DNA of 50,204 nucleotides from Gammaproteobacteria bacterium (GTDB lineage Bacteria > Pseudomonadota > Gammaproteobacteria > SZUA-152). Below, piece by piece: positions 42,547-50,059 of this stretch; position 1 is the first letter of the stretch; each line of letters begins with the position of its first letter. The notes under the pieces are model-generated. The model saw only the letters and a list, made by a program, of their open reading frames with translations, was not told where the DNA came from and ran no database searches. The stretch spans positions 1 to 50,204 of the forward strand of contig DROS01000081.1 of the NCBI GenBank assembly GCA_011321815.1, written 5' to 3'. Made by a program: the position numbers and the translations under genes.

Positions 42547-42786
42547 ATGCGAAAGGAACTATTGTTTGCCTCGCTGGCCATGATTATTTCCAGCACTGTT
42601 TATGCCGATGAAACGTTCGACCAGATCGATACTGACCAGGATGGTGCTATCAGCAAAGCCGAAGCGGCTTCGGTCCCTGCTTTGACTGACCTGTGGGATA
42701 CCTACGATAGCAACACAGATGGCAAGTTGGATGAAGCAGAATTTGCCCGCTTTGAAATTGCTGTACCCAAGGCGGGAACCAAATAA
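42547..42786 (+). CDS. small exported EF-hand protein
   Basis: A 79-residue protein. MRKELLFASLAMIISSTVYA is a cleavable signal peptide, leaving about 59 residues in the periplasm or outside. Two canonical EF-hand loops follow: DTDQDGAISKAE and DSNTDGKLDEAE, with all Ca2+-ligand positions filled. It therefore looks like a compact two-hand calcium-binding module. I use ATG 42547 (GAGGAATATGTT upstream); an in-frame ATG at 42517 would spoil the signal peptide. The consensus sigma-54 promoter and GlrR-type sites just upstream predict envelope-stress induction. The kinase-regulator genes for that control lie 550 bases downstream. Confidence 0.88.
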   Translation: MRKELLFASLAMIISSTVYADETFDQIDTDQDGAISKAEAASVPALTDLWDTYDSNTDGKLDEAEFARFEIAVPKAGTK

Positions 42787-43149
42787 GCACGATAAGCGAA
42801 TTGAATTCGAGAACCTCTACCCTTCCTCCCCTCTATCAAGGGACTTTGGTATGAATCCGGACGCGGCAGACAGGATGTCAAGCTCCACCGATTTGAGACG
42901 TTGATCGCAGGTAATAATGGCCATTGCAGTGATCAGCAGCGAAAAATCAACGGATTGAAAGCCCGGAATGCGAGTCTGGTGATTCGTTCAGGGTTCCTTG
43001 AGAATAGAGGTTCTCGTGTGCGGTGCGGGAAGCGCCGTAAAAGTCGATTGTACGCACATGCAATCGGCGGCTCAGGAGGCACATCCTGTAAAACTGTGCT
43101 TTCGGCTCCAAAAGTTCCATGGATGGAATTTTTGGAGCCACCTTTTTTT
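42787..43149 (+). ncRNA. candidate structured 3' RNA / small RNA (glmY-position)
   Basis: 363 gene-free bases between the EF-hand stop and a strong terminator. Successive hairpins can be drawn: GACA-GGA-TGTC (about 42871), GAGAA/TTCTC (43003-43018), CGGTGC-GGGAA-GCGCCG (43021-43038), GATTG/CAATC (around 43050-43070) and CACA/TGTG, before the terminator. E. coli has the sRNA gene glmY in this slot between purL and glrK, under GlrR and sigma-54. No direct similarity to GlmY can be claimed by eye. It could be a separate sRNA, a 3'-UTR-derived sRNA of the EF-hand mRNA, or just a long leader/spacer. Confidence 0.45.
43104..43149 (+). terminator. strong intrinsic terminator before glrK
   Basis: GGCTCCAAAA pairs with TTTTTGGAGCC, with an inner stem TTCCA/TGGAA, followed by CC and seven T. 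It ends the sigma-54 transcript and separates it from glrK. The following 184 bases (43150-43333) should hold the glrK promoter, which I could not identify. Confidence 0.9.
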
Positions 43150-43333
43150 AGGGTTGTTATCAGAGGGACGTTGGCAACCGTTTTGACCATCCTGCCGGCC
43201 AAATACCCTGGATCTTTATTTTGGTGTGGTCTTTGTTTCGGTTTATGATGCCCCAATGCCTTGCGCAATCCCGGGATGTAAAATCAGCCTTCCAGTATTT
43301 GCAGACATGCCGTTGTTTCGGGGGCATTGAGCT

Positions 43334-44803
43334 GTGCGTCTGACTCTGCCCACCTCGATCTTCCAGTTAGCGCTGATCGGTTTTTTGCTTGCAACCCTGC
43401 CGCTTTCGGTGGCACTGGTAAACACTTTTGTGCAGATTGACCGCCTCTCGGCACAAATGCAGCTTGCCGTGAGTGATTCTGCCCAGGCGGTTGAAGCCAG
43501 CCGCACTATCATGGCCCAGGTGCTGAACATGGAGCGCAGCACGGGGCAGTACCTCGTTTTACGCGATCCTGCCGTATTGCAGCGTTATGAGGATCAGCGT
43601 GGCCAGCTTGGCAATGCCGTTCTCCTGCTGGAGAGTTTGCCATCAGGTGAGAGTCTGTTGGACCGGCTCAAGCAGTTGCGTGAACATGAGCAGGCTTTGT
43701 ACGACAAACTTCGTGAGGTGGCCGGCAGCCCCCAACCGCAGGCGCAGGATATGCCACTCAGGTTGGCGGAACAGCATAACCTGACCCGGCTTGTACGTCC
43801 GATTCCTTTCGAGGTTACGCAGATGATCACCCGGCGAAGCAATGTGATTACCCGGCAGATGGAGCAGATGCAGGGTTTGTTGTTGTTACAGGCGTTGGGC
43901 CTGGTACCGCTGGCGTTGATTCTCGCGGTCGTCTTCAGTGTGCTGATCAGCCGCCCGCTGCGGCGTCTTGGCGCCGCTATTCACCGCCTCGGGGCCGGTG
44001 AATTTTTGACCCCGGTAAAGGTAAGTGGGCCGCAGGATGTGCGTGAACTCAGTGAACACCTGGACTGGCTGCGCAAAAGGCTGTCCGAGCTGGATGAGCA
44101 AAAACAGACATTTCTGCACCATGTGTCACATGAATTGAAAACACCATTGACGGCCATTCGGGAAGGCACGGAATTGCTGTGTGATGAAGTGGTGGGTACG
44201 CTGAACCCGGAACAGACCGAAGTGGCCAGCATTCTGCGGGAGAGCAGTCTTCAGCTACAGGCACAGGTGGAGGCTCTGTTGAACTTTAATGCCGCGCTGG
44301 CGCAGGAAAAACCGCAGCAACAGGAAACCATTGCACTTGATACACTGTTGCCGGAAATTATCGGCAAGCACCGCCTTGCCATGCGTGCGCGAAAAATTAC
44401 CGTGCAGACCGGCCTGCAAGCGGTTAGCCTGTGTGGTGAGCGTAACCAGATTCGCACTCTGCTGGACAACCTGTTGTCCAATGCCATCAAATATTCGCCA
44501 GACGGTGGCCAGGTTCAATTGAATGCCTGGGTAGAGAACAATGAGGTCTGCATTGATGTCATAGACGCAGGGCCGGGTATCAGCAGCGAAGAACGTGGAC
44601 AGATTTTCGAGCCTTTTTTTCAGGGGCGGCAACTTGCAAAGGGGCACGTTAAAGGGACGGGGTTGGGTTTGGCCATCGCCCAGCGTTATGCTCGACTGCA
44701 TCGTGGCCATATTATAGTGCGGGATAGTCAGGTTGGGGCACATTTACGGGTCATTCTGCCTGCGCAGAATAAAAAATACACAGGAGATATTTGTACTCAA
44801 TGA
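43334..44803 (+). CDS. glrK: sensor histidine kinase GlrK (QseE)-like
   Basis: A 489-residue inner-membrane kinase. TM1 spans about residues 10-32, a helical periplasmic domain of ~145 residues follows, TM2 is about 184-205, and then come HAMP, HisKA and ATPase domains. The phospho-acceptor is His 266 in SHELKTPLTAIREG. The ATP-binding N box is DNLLSNAIKYSPDGG, then DAGPGIS and GTGLGLAIAQRYARLH. The order kinase - lipoprotein - NtrC-type regulator is that of glrK-qseG-glrR in E. coli, which senses envelope conditions and activates a sigma-54 promoter. The start is GTG 43334 (TTGAGCT upstream, weak). Its stop overlaps the lipoprotein start (ATGA). Confidence 0.88.
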   Translation: MRLTLPTSIFQLALIGFLLATLPLSVALVNTFVQIDRLSAQMQLAVSDSAQAVEASRTIMAQVLNMERSTGQYLVLRDPAVLQRYEDQRGQLGNAVLLLESLPSGESLLDRLKQLREHEQALYDKLREVAGSPQPQAQDMPLRLAEQHNLTRLVRPIPFEVTQMITRRSNVITRQMEQMQGLLLLQALGLVPLALILAVVFSVLISRPLRRLGAAIHRLGAGEFLTPVKVSGPQDVRELSEHLDWLRKRLSELDEQKQTFLHHVSHELKTPLTAIREGTELLCDEVVGTLNPEQTEVASILRESSLQLQAQVEALLNFNAALAQEKPQQQETIALDTLLPEIIGKHRLAMRARKITVQTGLQAVSLCGERNQIRTLLDNLLSNAIKYSPDGGQVQLNAWVENNEVCIDVIDAGPGISSEERGQIFEPFFQGRQLAKGHVKGTGLGLAIAQRYARLHRGHIIVRDSQVGAHLRVILPAQNKKYTGDICTQ

Positions 44804-45375
44804 TGTACCAGGGGATAGGAATAATAGCTGTGCTGACATTGACAGCCTGTGCTCAATGGCAGGCAATCACACAGGTCGGGCACAATGAAGCCTGTGAAGG
44901 CATCACCAATTTCTACACAGCAGTTTCTTTATTGCCACCTGAGGCCGGGCAGGAAATGGTACAAGCATTACGTGTAAGCCAGGTGCAGGATAACAATCCA
45001 TGTGACCAGCTGCGTTTGGTGATGTTGCTTGGCAAACCTGATACGGCTTTCCATGACAATACCGAGGCAGCCCGGTTGGTGCAGGATTTTCTGTACGACC
45101 CTGATTACGCGCAACATCCTGACCGGGGCTTGGCATCGCTGCTGGCAGATAACATCAAGGAGCGTCAGCAACTACAGGAAAAATTGCGCAGCCAGGAAAA
45201 AAGTCTCACGCTGGAACAGGCTGTTTCGCAAAGGCTGGCAAAGAAGCTCAAGCGGGAACATGCCGCTGCGAAGGCATTGAAGTCACAGCTTGAACAGCTA
45301 AAGTCCATCGAGCAGGACATTAACGAAAAAGAGCAGTCAGCAGCCGTTCCCAACGGCAAGCAGAAAAGCCGATGA
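44800..45375 (+). CDS. qseG: QseG-like lipoprotein
   Basis: About 191 residues. MMYQGIGIIAVLTLTAC is a lipoprotein signal with lipobox LTAC. The mature N-terminal part has conserved-looking Cys in NEACEGI and NNPCDQLRL, and the C-terminal third is a long coiled coil (KERQQLQEKLRSQEKSLTLEQ and onward). In E. coli QseG is an outer-membrane lipoprotein that binds and activates the GlrK sensor. The identification rests on gene order, size and architecture. It overlaps glrK by 4 bases and glrR by 4 bases, so all three are translationally coupled. ATG 44800 or 44803 are possible starts. Confidence 0.78.
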   Translation: MMYQGIGIIAVLTLTACAQWQAITQVGHNEACEGITNFYTAVSLLPPEAGQEMVQALRVSQVQDNNPCDQLRLVMLLGKPDTAFHDNTEAARLVQDFLYDPDYAQHPDRGLASLLADNIKERQQLQEKLRSQEKSLTLEQAVSQRLAKKLKREHAAAKALKSQLEQLKSIEQDINEKEQSAAVPNGKQKSR

Positions 45376-46730
45376 ACCAAACCAAAATACTTCTGATTGA
45401 CGACGATACCAGCCTCTTGAGGCTGCTGTCGATACGTCTTACGGCCGCCGGTTATGCAGTTGAAACGGCCACCAGCGGGCGTCAGGCACTGGGCAAGATG
45501 CCTGTCTGCCAGCCGCATTTGATCATCACCGATCTGCGCATGGAAGGCATGGACGGCATGGCCCTGTTCGACGAAGTGCATGCCCGCTATCCCTCATTGC
45601 CGGTGATCATTCTCACCGCTCATGGCAGTATTCCTGATGCGGTTGCCGCCACTCGCAAGGGTGTATTCAGTTATCTGACCAAGCCTTTCGACAGCAAGCA
45701 ATTACTGGATAACATCAGTGCTGCCCAGCGGCACAGCGGCCAACTGCAAATTGATGACGATGCCGTCAGTGATGACCAGACCTGGCGCCGGGGAATCATC
45801 ACCGCCAGCCCGGTGATGGATGAACTGCTTAAACAGGCCTGGCGGATGGCGCAGGCGGACGTCAGTATTCTTATTCAGAGTGAAAGCGGTACCGGCAAGG
45901 AGCTGCTGGCACAAGCCATTCACGCCGCTGGCCCACGTGCTGAAAAACCTTTTGTGGCTATCAACTGCGCTGCTATTCCTGAAGCATTGCTGGAATCAGA
46001 ACTTTTTGGTCATCGCAAGGGAGCCTTTACCGGCGCCGACCGAAATCACACAGGTCTGTTTGAAACTGCCAACGGCGGCACCTTGTTCCTGGACGAAATC
46101 GGTGATATGCCACTGGAGTTTCAGGCCAAGCTGTTGCGCGTGTTACAGGAAGGGGAAGTGAGGCCAGTGGGAATGGCGCAAGCGATCCCGGTGGATGTCA
46201 GAATCATCTCGGCCACCCACACCGATCTTGAAGCGGCCACAGAGGCACGTACCTTCCGTGAGGACCTTTATTATCGTCTTAATGTCGTTATGCTGGAACT
46301 TCCGGCGTTGGCCAGTCGCTGTGAAGACATTCCGCTGCTCGCCAACCATTTCCTCTCCCAGCTGCAACAACGTTCCCCCAGTTGCATCGCCCGGTCCTTC
46401 TCTCGTGAAGCCATGGAACTGCTTATGGTCGCCCCCTGGCCGGGTAATATCCGCCAGTTGCTCAATGTTGTTGAACAAGTGGCTGTGCTGACAACTTCCC
46501 CGCTTATTTCCGCCAGTCTCGTGCAGAAGGCCCTGCGTGGCAAAACCAAAGAAGTGCTGCCACTGGGTGAAGCGCAAAGCCAGTTCGAGCGCGACTATCT
46601 CGTACAAATAATGCAAATGACCCGGGGCAATGTCTGTCAGGCTGCCCGTCTGGCGCAGCGCAATCGCACCGACTTTTACAAGTTGCTGCATCGTCATCAA
46701 CTGGAGCCGGCCCTGTTTCGGCATAATTGA
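45372..46730 (+). CDS. glrR: sigma-54-dependent response regulator GlrR (QseF)-like
   Basis: A 452-residue NtrC-family activator. The receiver domain (1-115) has the acidic pair D10-D12 and phospho-acceptor D54 in IITDLRM, with Lys in LTKPF. The AAA+ domain shows Walker A SESGTGKE (170-177), the sigma-54 contact loop GAFTGA (217-222) and Walker B GGTLFLDEIGDM. A Fis-type helix-turn-helix closes the protein (GNVCQAARLAQRNRTDFYKLL). It is phosphorylated by the adjacent kinase. Two exact copies of the GlrR recognition pattern lie 3 kb upstream, before the EF-hand gene. It is followed by 234 bases without a gene, containing a short repeat shared with 40501. Confidence 0.92.
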   Translation: MNQTKILLIDDDTSLLRLLSIRLTAAGYAVETATSGRQALGKMPVCQPHLIITDLRMEGMDGMALFDEVHARYPSLPVIILTAHGSIPDAVAATRKGVFSYLTKPFDSKQLLDNISAAQRHSGQLQIDDDAVSDDQTWRRGIITASPVMDELLKQAWRMAQADVSILIQSESGTGKELLAQAIHAAGPRAEKPFVAINCAAIPEALLESELFGHRKGAFTGADRNHTGLFETANGGTLFLDEIGDMPLEFQAKLLRVLQEGEVRPVGMAQAIPVDVRIISATHTDLEAATEARTFREDLYYRLNVVMLELPALASRCEDIPLLANHFLSQLQQRSPSCIARSFSREAMELLMVAPWPGNIRQLLNVVEQVAVLTTSPLISASLVQKALRGKTKEVLPLGEAQSQFERDYLVQIMQMTRGNVCQAARLAQRNRTDFYKLLHRHQLEPALFRHN

Positions 46731-46817
46731 TGCTGAACGAATATGGCAATAAACCGGTGGGCAAACGCGTGTTGGTTTCAATAAATTCAGAGTATGCAGA
46801 TTTGAGCCAACACAGTT

Positions 46818-46834
46818 AAGGTACGGATTCAGGT
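46818..46834 (+). repeat. short direct repeat AAGGTACGGATTC, copy 2
   Basis: Matches 40501-40517 except one base. It lies between glrR and the PhoQ-like kinase gene. Confidence 0.45.
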
Positions 46835-46964
46835 GACCGTTTTGATAATTTGCTGATTGCTGTGAAGACTGTAATATGGTTTTCAGAGAAGGCTTGTCGA
46901 ACATACTTTATGTGCCCACCTGGAAGAACGAAACCGTCAAAGACGTTGAGAATGTCCCCCCGTC

Positions 46965-48338
46965 ATGTTGTCCCTTAACCTCCGTGTATTAATTGCCGCC
47001 AGTGCGATTCTCTCCAGTTTCTTTGGTTTGGCTGGCGTCACTCTGGATCAGAATTACCGCAGCAGTGTGGAACAGGCGCTGGAAGATCAGTTGCTGGGCT
47101 CTGTGTATGCGTTGATCGCTGCCGCCGGGCTGGATGAGAATGGTCATTTGACGATGCCGCGGGCGGTGCCGGATCGGCGGTTTTCCAATCCGGATTCAGG
47201 GCTGTATGCCCAGGTGACCAGTAATAATAACAACTGGCTGTGGCGCTCTGAGTCGATGGAAGGCATTGAGCTTCCTTTTGATCGTGGCTTGCCGCGAACG
47301 AAGCGTTTGGGCAAAAAAGTGACACGGCCTTCGGGACAAGAGGTGTATCTGCTGAGTTATGGCGTTGTGTGGAGTGATGGTCCTGATCCGGAGCTGGCTT
47401 ACACTTTTGGCATTGCACAGGATATGGCAGGTCTGAATGCCCGGGTTGCCGGGTTTCGTCGCAGCTTGTGGGGTTCGTTAGGTGGTGTGGCATTGCTGTT
47501 GTTGGCGGTGCAGGGCGCTATTTTGCGGTGGGGTTTATCGCCGCTGAAAAAGGCGGCGGATGAGCTTGTGGCCATTGAGGCGGGTCGGCAGGTAAGGCTA
47601 CAGGGCGGTTATCCGCCTGAGCTTCAGGGTTTGACGGGAAATATCAATACTTTGTTGTCTCAGCAACAGGAACACCTGGATCGTTACCGGCGGACTTTGG
47701 GTGATTTGGCGCACAGTCTGAAAACACCCCTGGCGGTGTTGCAGAGCGCAGCAGAAAACAAAGGCGAGCAATCGTTATTACCGCAGGTTGTGCAGGATCA
47801 GGTGGAGCGCATGAACCAGATTACCGGTTATCAGTTGCAACGTGCAGCAACATCCGGCTGGACGGCATTGACGGCGCCGGTGAACGTAAGGGAGGTTGTC
47901 TGCAAGGTGGTTTCTGGTCTCAATAAGGTATACGCAGACAAAAAGGTGAATACGGTATTCGATGTGGATGTCTCCGTTGAGTTTCATGGTGATGAGGGTG
48001 ACCTGTTGGAAATTGTGGGTAATCTGCTGGATAACGCATACAAGTGGTGTGATCGTCAGGTGCGGATAACGGCCCGGAGTCGGCCGGGACCAAAAGAGGA
48101 TCAGTGGGATATTTTATTATGTGTGGATGATGATGGTGTGGGGGTGGCGCCGGAGATGGTGCAATATGTCATGCAGCGTGGCCGTCGTGCAGATAATGAT
48201 ATTGCGGGTCATGGCATCGGCTTGTCCATCGTGCGCGATATTGTGCAGGTATATGGTGGTACGTTGGAGATTGCCGTGAGCGGATTAGGGGGGGCGGCGC
48301 TGAATATCTGGTTGCCCATGCGTTTTGCCAATACCTAG
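46965..48338 (+). CDS. PhoQ-like sensor histidine kinase (orphan)
   Basis: 457 residues. TM1 spans about residues 8-28, a periplasmic sensor domain of about 135 residues follows, TM2 is about 170-190, and then a HAMP-like linker. The phospho-acceptor His 250 is in the PhoQ-type H box GDLAHSLKTPLAVLQ. The ATPase domain has GNLLDNAYKW, DDDGVGV and GHGIGLSIVRDIVQVYGG. PhoQ-family sensors respond to divalent cations or envelope stress. No response-regulator gene is adjacent in the same unit (glrR belongs to glrK and is 234 bases upstream), so the partner must be elsewhere. The TAG stop falls inside the end of a palindromic repeat (48335-48501). Confidence 0.88.
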   Translation: MLSLNLRVLIAASAILSSFFGLAGVTLDQNYRSSVEQALEDQLLGSVYALIAAAGLDENGHLTMPRAVPDRRFSNPDSGLYAQVTSNNNNWLWRSESMEGIELPFDRGLPRTKRLGKKVTRPSGQEVYLLSYGVVWSDGPDPELAYTFGIAQDMAGLNARVAGFRRSLWGSLGGVALLLLAVQGAILRWGLSPLKKAADELVAIEAGRQVRLQGGYPPELQGLTGNINTLLSQQQEHLDRYRRTLGDLAHSLKTPLAVLQSAAENKGEQSLLPQVVQDQVERMNQITGYQLQRAATSGWTALTAPVNVREVVCKVVSGLNKVYADKKVNTVFDVDVSVEFHGDEGDLLEIVGNLLDNAYKWCDRQVRITARSRPGPKEDQWDILLCVDDDGVGVAPEMVQYVMQRGRRADNDIAGHGIGLSIVRDIVQVYGGTLEIAVSGLGGAALNIWLPMRFANT

Positions 48339-48501
48339 GAGTCTGTCGGACTTAGGAAGAATCTACTGTGACAATGGGAAATCGGCCCATTTCCCCGATC
48401 ATTTTCGTTAAATAGGTTCACTATTCGCCTCAAATGATCGAAAAAATGGACTCGATTTCCCATCGTCTCGCTACGATTCCCTAAGTCCGACAGACTCCTA
48501 G
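48335..48501. repeat. 167-bp palindromic MITE-like repeat, copy 1 (complete)
   Basis: The terminal inverted repeats are 22 bp and perfect (CTAGGAGTCTGTCGGA... and complement). Inner segments also pair: ATGGGAAATCG with CGATTTCCCAT, and GATCATTT with AAATGATC, so the whole element can fold as one long hairpin. It has no coding capacity. A second copy begins at 50060. The left end supplies the stop codon of the preceding kinase gene. Confidence 0.88.
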
Positions 48502-48610
48502 AAATGGCGATAGCCCCGATGTTTCACAGGGCACGCGGACTGTCGCCGTTTCCGGGCGCTGTTTTTCAGCTGCAACCACAGGCACTATTGCAATGCCTGG
48601 GAGGCGAAGG

Positions 48611-48718
48611 CTACCGGTAAGGGCTGTTGGTGCTGTAAATCTGTATAACAAGATATATCAGCAGCGCACCGGCCACTGCGCCAACGCCAGCAACCAGGTA
48701 GGTTAAAAAATCCATCAT
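48611..48718 (-). CDS. small single-span membrane protein (35 residues)
   Basis: MMDFLTYLVAGVGAVAGALL, then IYLVIQIYSTNSPYR and TAG. It has one hydrophobic helix of about 23 residues and a short polar tail ending in Arg. The ribosome site AGGGGAATAACG precedes the first ATG (48718) at good spacing. It is downstream of the kelch-protein gene on the same strand, with a 112-base gap. No family is recognised. The start, ribosome site and membrane profile together make a real gene likely, but conservation has not been tested. Confidence 0.6.
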   Translation of the reverse strand: MMDFLTYLVAGVGAVAGALLIYLVIQIYSTNSPYR

Positions 48719-48830
48719 CGTTATTCCCCTTTTTTTATGCTAATGGTGTTATTAACAGGATAGCCTTTTTTATTTCAATCAGCCGTTTCATCGTTGATCC
48801 TATTATCTTGCGCTTATGGTGCCCTAAGAT

Positions 48831-49940
48831 TTATTTTCCGGCAAGTGCTGTATTGGATTGCGCAATATGTCCTAATTCACCATGGGGGCCGATTTGCGCC
48901 ATTTCAACCGAGCGCAGTACTCCTTGATCATCCATGCCGCCTGCAACGTAGACGTAGCGTCCGTTGGTGGCAACGGCGGTTGCGCTGCGTTGGTGGTTCA
49001 GGCTTGGTTGTTGTGTCCACGCCGTTATTTTGCCATCAGCGTCTGTACGGGCCATTTCCACGGAGGCGAGCCGTTGGGTGCCATTATGTCCGCCAACAAT
49101 GTACAGATAGTTTTCAAAAGCAAAAGCCGATGCAATGAAACGGGCGGTGAGCAGGTGTGTTGGCGCAATATGCCATGGTCCCAGTTGACCGCTTCTGGTG
49201 TTGACCGTGCTGGATTCAACGTCACCGTAGCTCATCGGTCCGCCTTTTTGCACGTGCCCACCCAGGAGATACAAGCGGTTCCCCTGAGTGGCGCTGGCAT
49301 GAATGTAGCGATCCACCTGGGCCAGTTGTGTCGCTGGCCGCCATTGGGCGGGTTGCTGGCCGGCGCCAAGTGCGATGAATTCTGTGGATTTGAGGAATTG
49401 TCCGTTATAGCCGCCGATGGCGTAGAGGCGTTTGTTGATAACGGCGGCTGTGAGACCGCGGCGTGGTGTGGTGAGGTAGCTGTGATGCTGCCAGCTTTGC
49501 AGGCTGCCATCGGCATTGATTTTTGCCCGTTCCACGGAGGCCAGCGGTACGTTGTTGTCGCCCAGTTGCCCGCCACCACCGCCCAACGCATAGAGGTATC
49601 CGTCATGGCTGGCTGCCGCCAGGTAAAATCGCCCCTCCAGTAAAGCGCTGGTTTGCTTCCAGGGCCCCAGCTGGCCATTGGCCAGGATACGTGCATATTC
49701 CACCGGGCGTACGTATTGGTTTTGTGCATCAACACCACCCAGCACATACAAATAATCCTTCGTGGCGGTGGTTGCCAGCGCACGTCGTGGATGGGTGAAT
49801 GGAGCAAGCGCTTGCCAGCCTTCCGTCCAGCCCTGTGGCGGGTTATTGCCCTGTTTGCTCAGGGTAACGAGCAGTAGCAGGCCGAAAATGGATAAAAGTC
49901 CCAAGACGGGGAGGGTGCGTTGAGGAGTGGCGTCAGTCAT
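48831..49940 (-). CDS. membrane-anchored kelch-repeat protein
   Basis: 369 residues. An N-terminal transmembrane helix (about 10-28, VLGLLSIFGLLLLVTL) has a short cytoplasmic lead, so the rest is predicted to be periplasmic. Six kelch-type blades follow, marked by LYVLGG, LYALGG, LYAIGG, LYLLGG, LYIVGG and VYVAGG, each preceded by an R-x-x-x-A/S strand and followed by a VE-A/F strand. This should form a six-bladed propeller, a protein- or glycan-binding platform. No catalytic residues of galactose-oxidase type are seen. No partner gene suggests its ligand. Upstream 49941-50059 shows no clear promoter. Confidence 0.83.
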   Translation of the reverse strand: MTDATPQRTLPVLGLLSIFGLLLLVTLSKQGNNPPQGWTEGWQALAPFTHPRRALATTATKDYLYVLGGVDAQNQYVRPVEYARILANGQLGPWKQTSALLEGRFYLAAASHDGYLYALGGGGGQLGDNNVPLASVERAKINADGSLQSWQHHSYLTTPRRGLTAAVINKRLYAIGGYNGQFLKSTEFIALGAGQQPAQWRPATQLAQVDRYIHASATQGNRLYLLGGHVQKGGPMSYGDVESSTVNTRSGQLGPWHIAPTHLLTARFIASAFAFENYLYIVGGHNGTQRLASVEMARTDADGKITAWTQQPSLNHQRSATAVATNGRYVYVAGGMDDQGVLRSVEMAQIGPHGELGHIAQSNTALAGK

Positions 49941-50059
49941 TTAATGAGTACAATAAAATATGTCTGGTTGGTAAGGTGGATAGCGGTTAATTTTCCGAGT
50001 TCGCTGGGACGCGATGAAAGTCCGAGTTTACATGGCCAGCCTTGAGACATATAGTCTCG

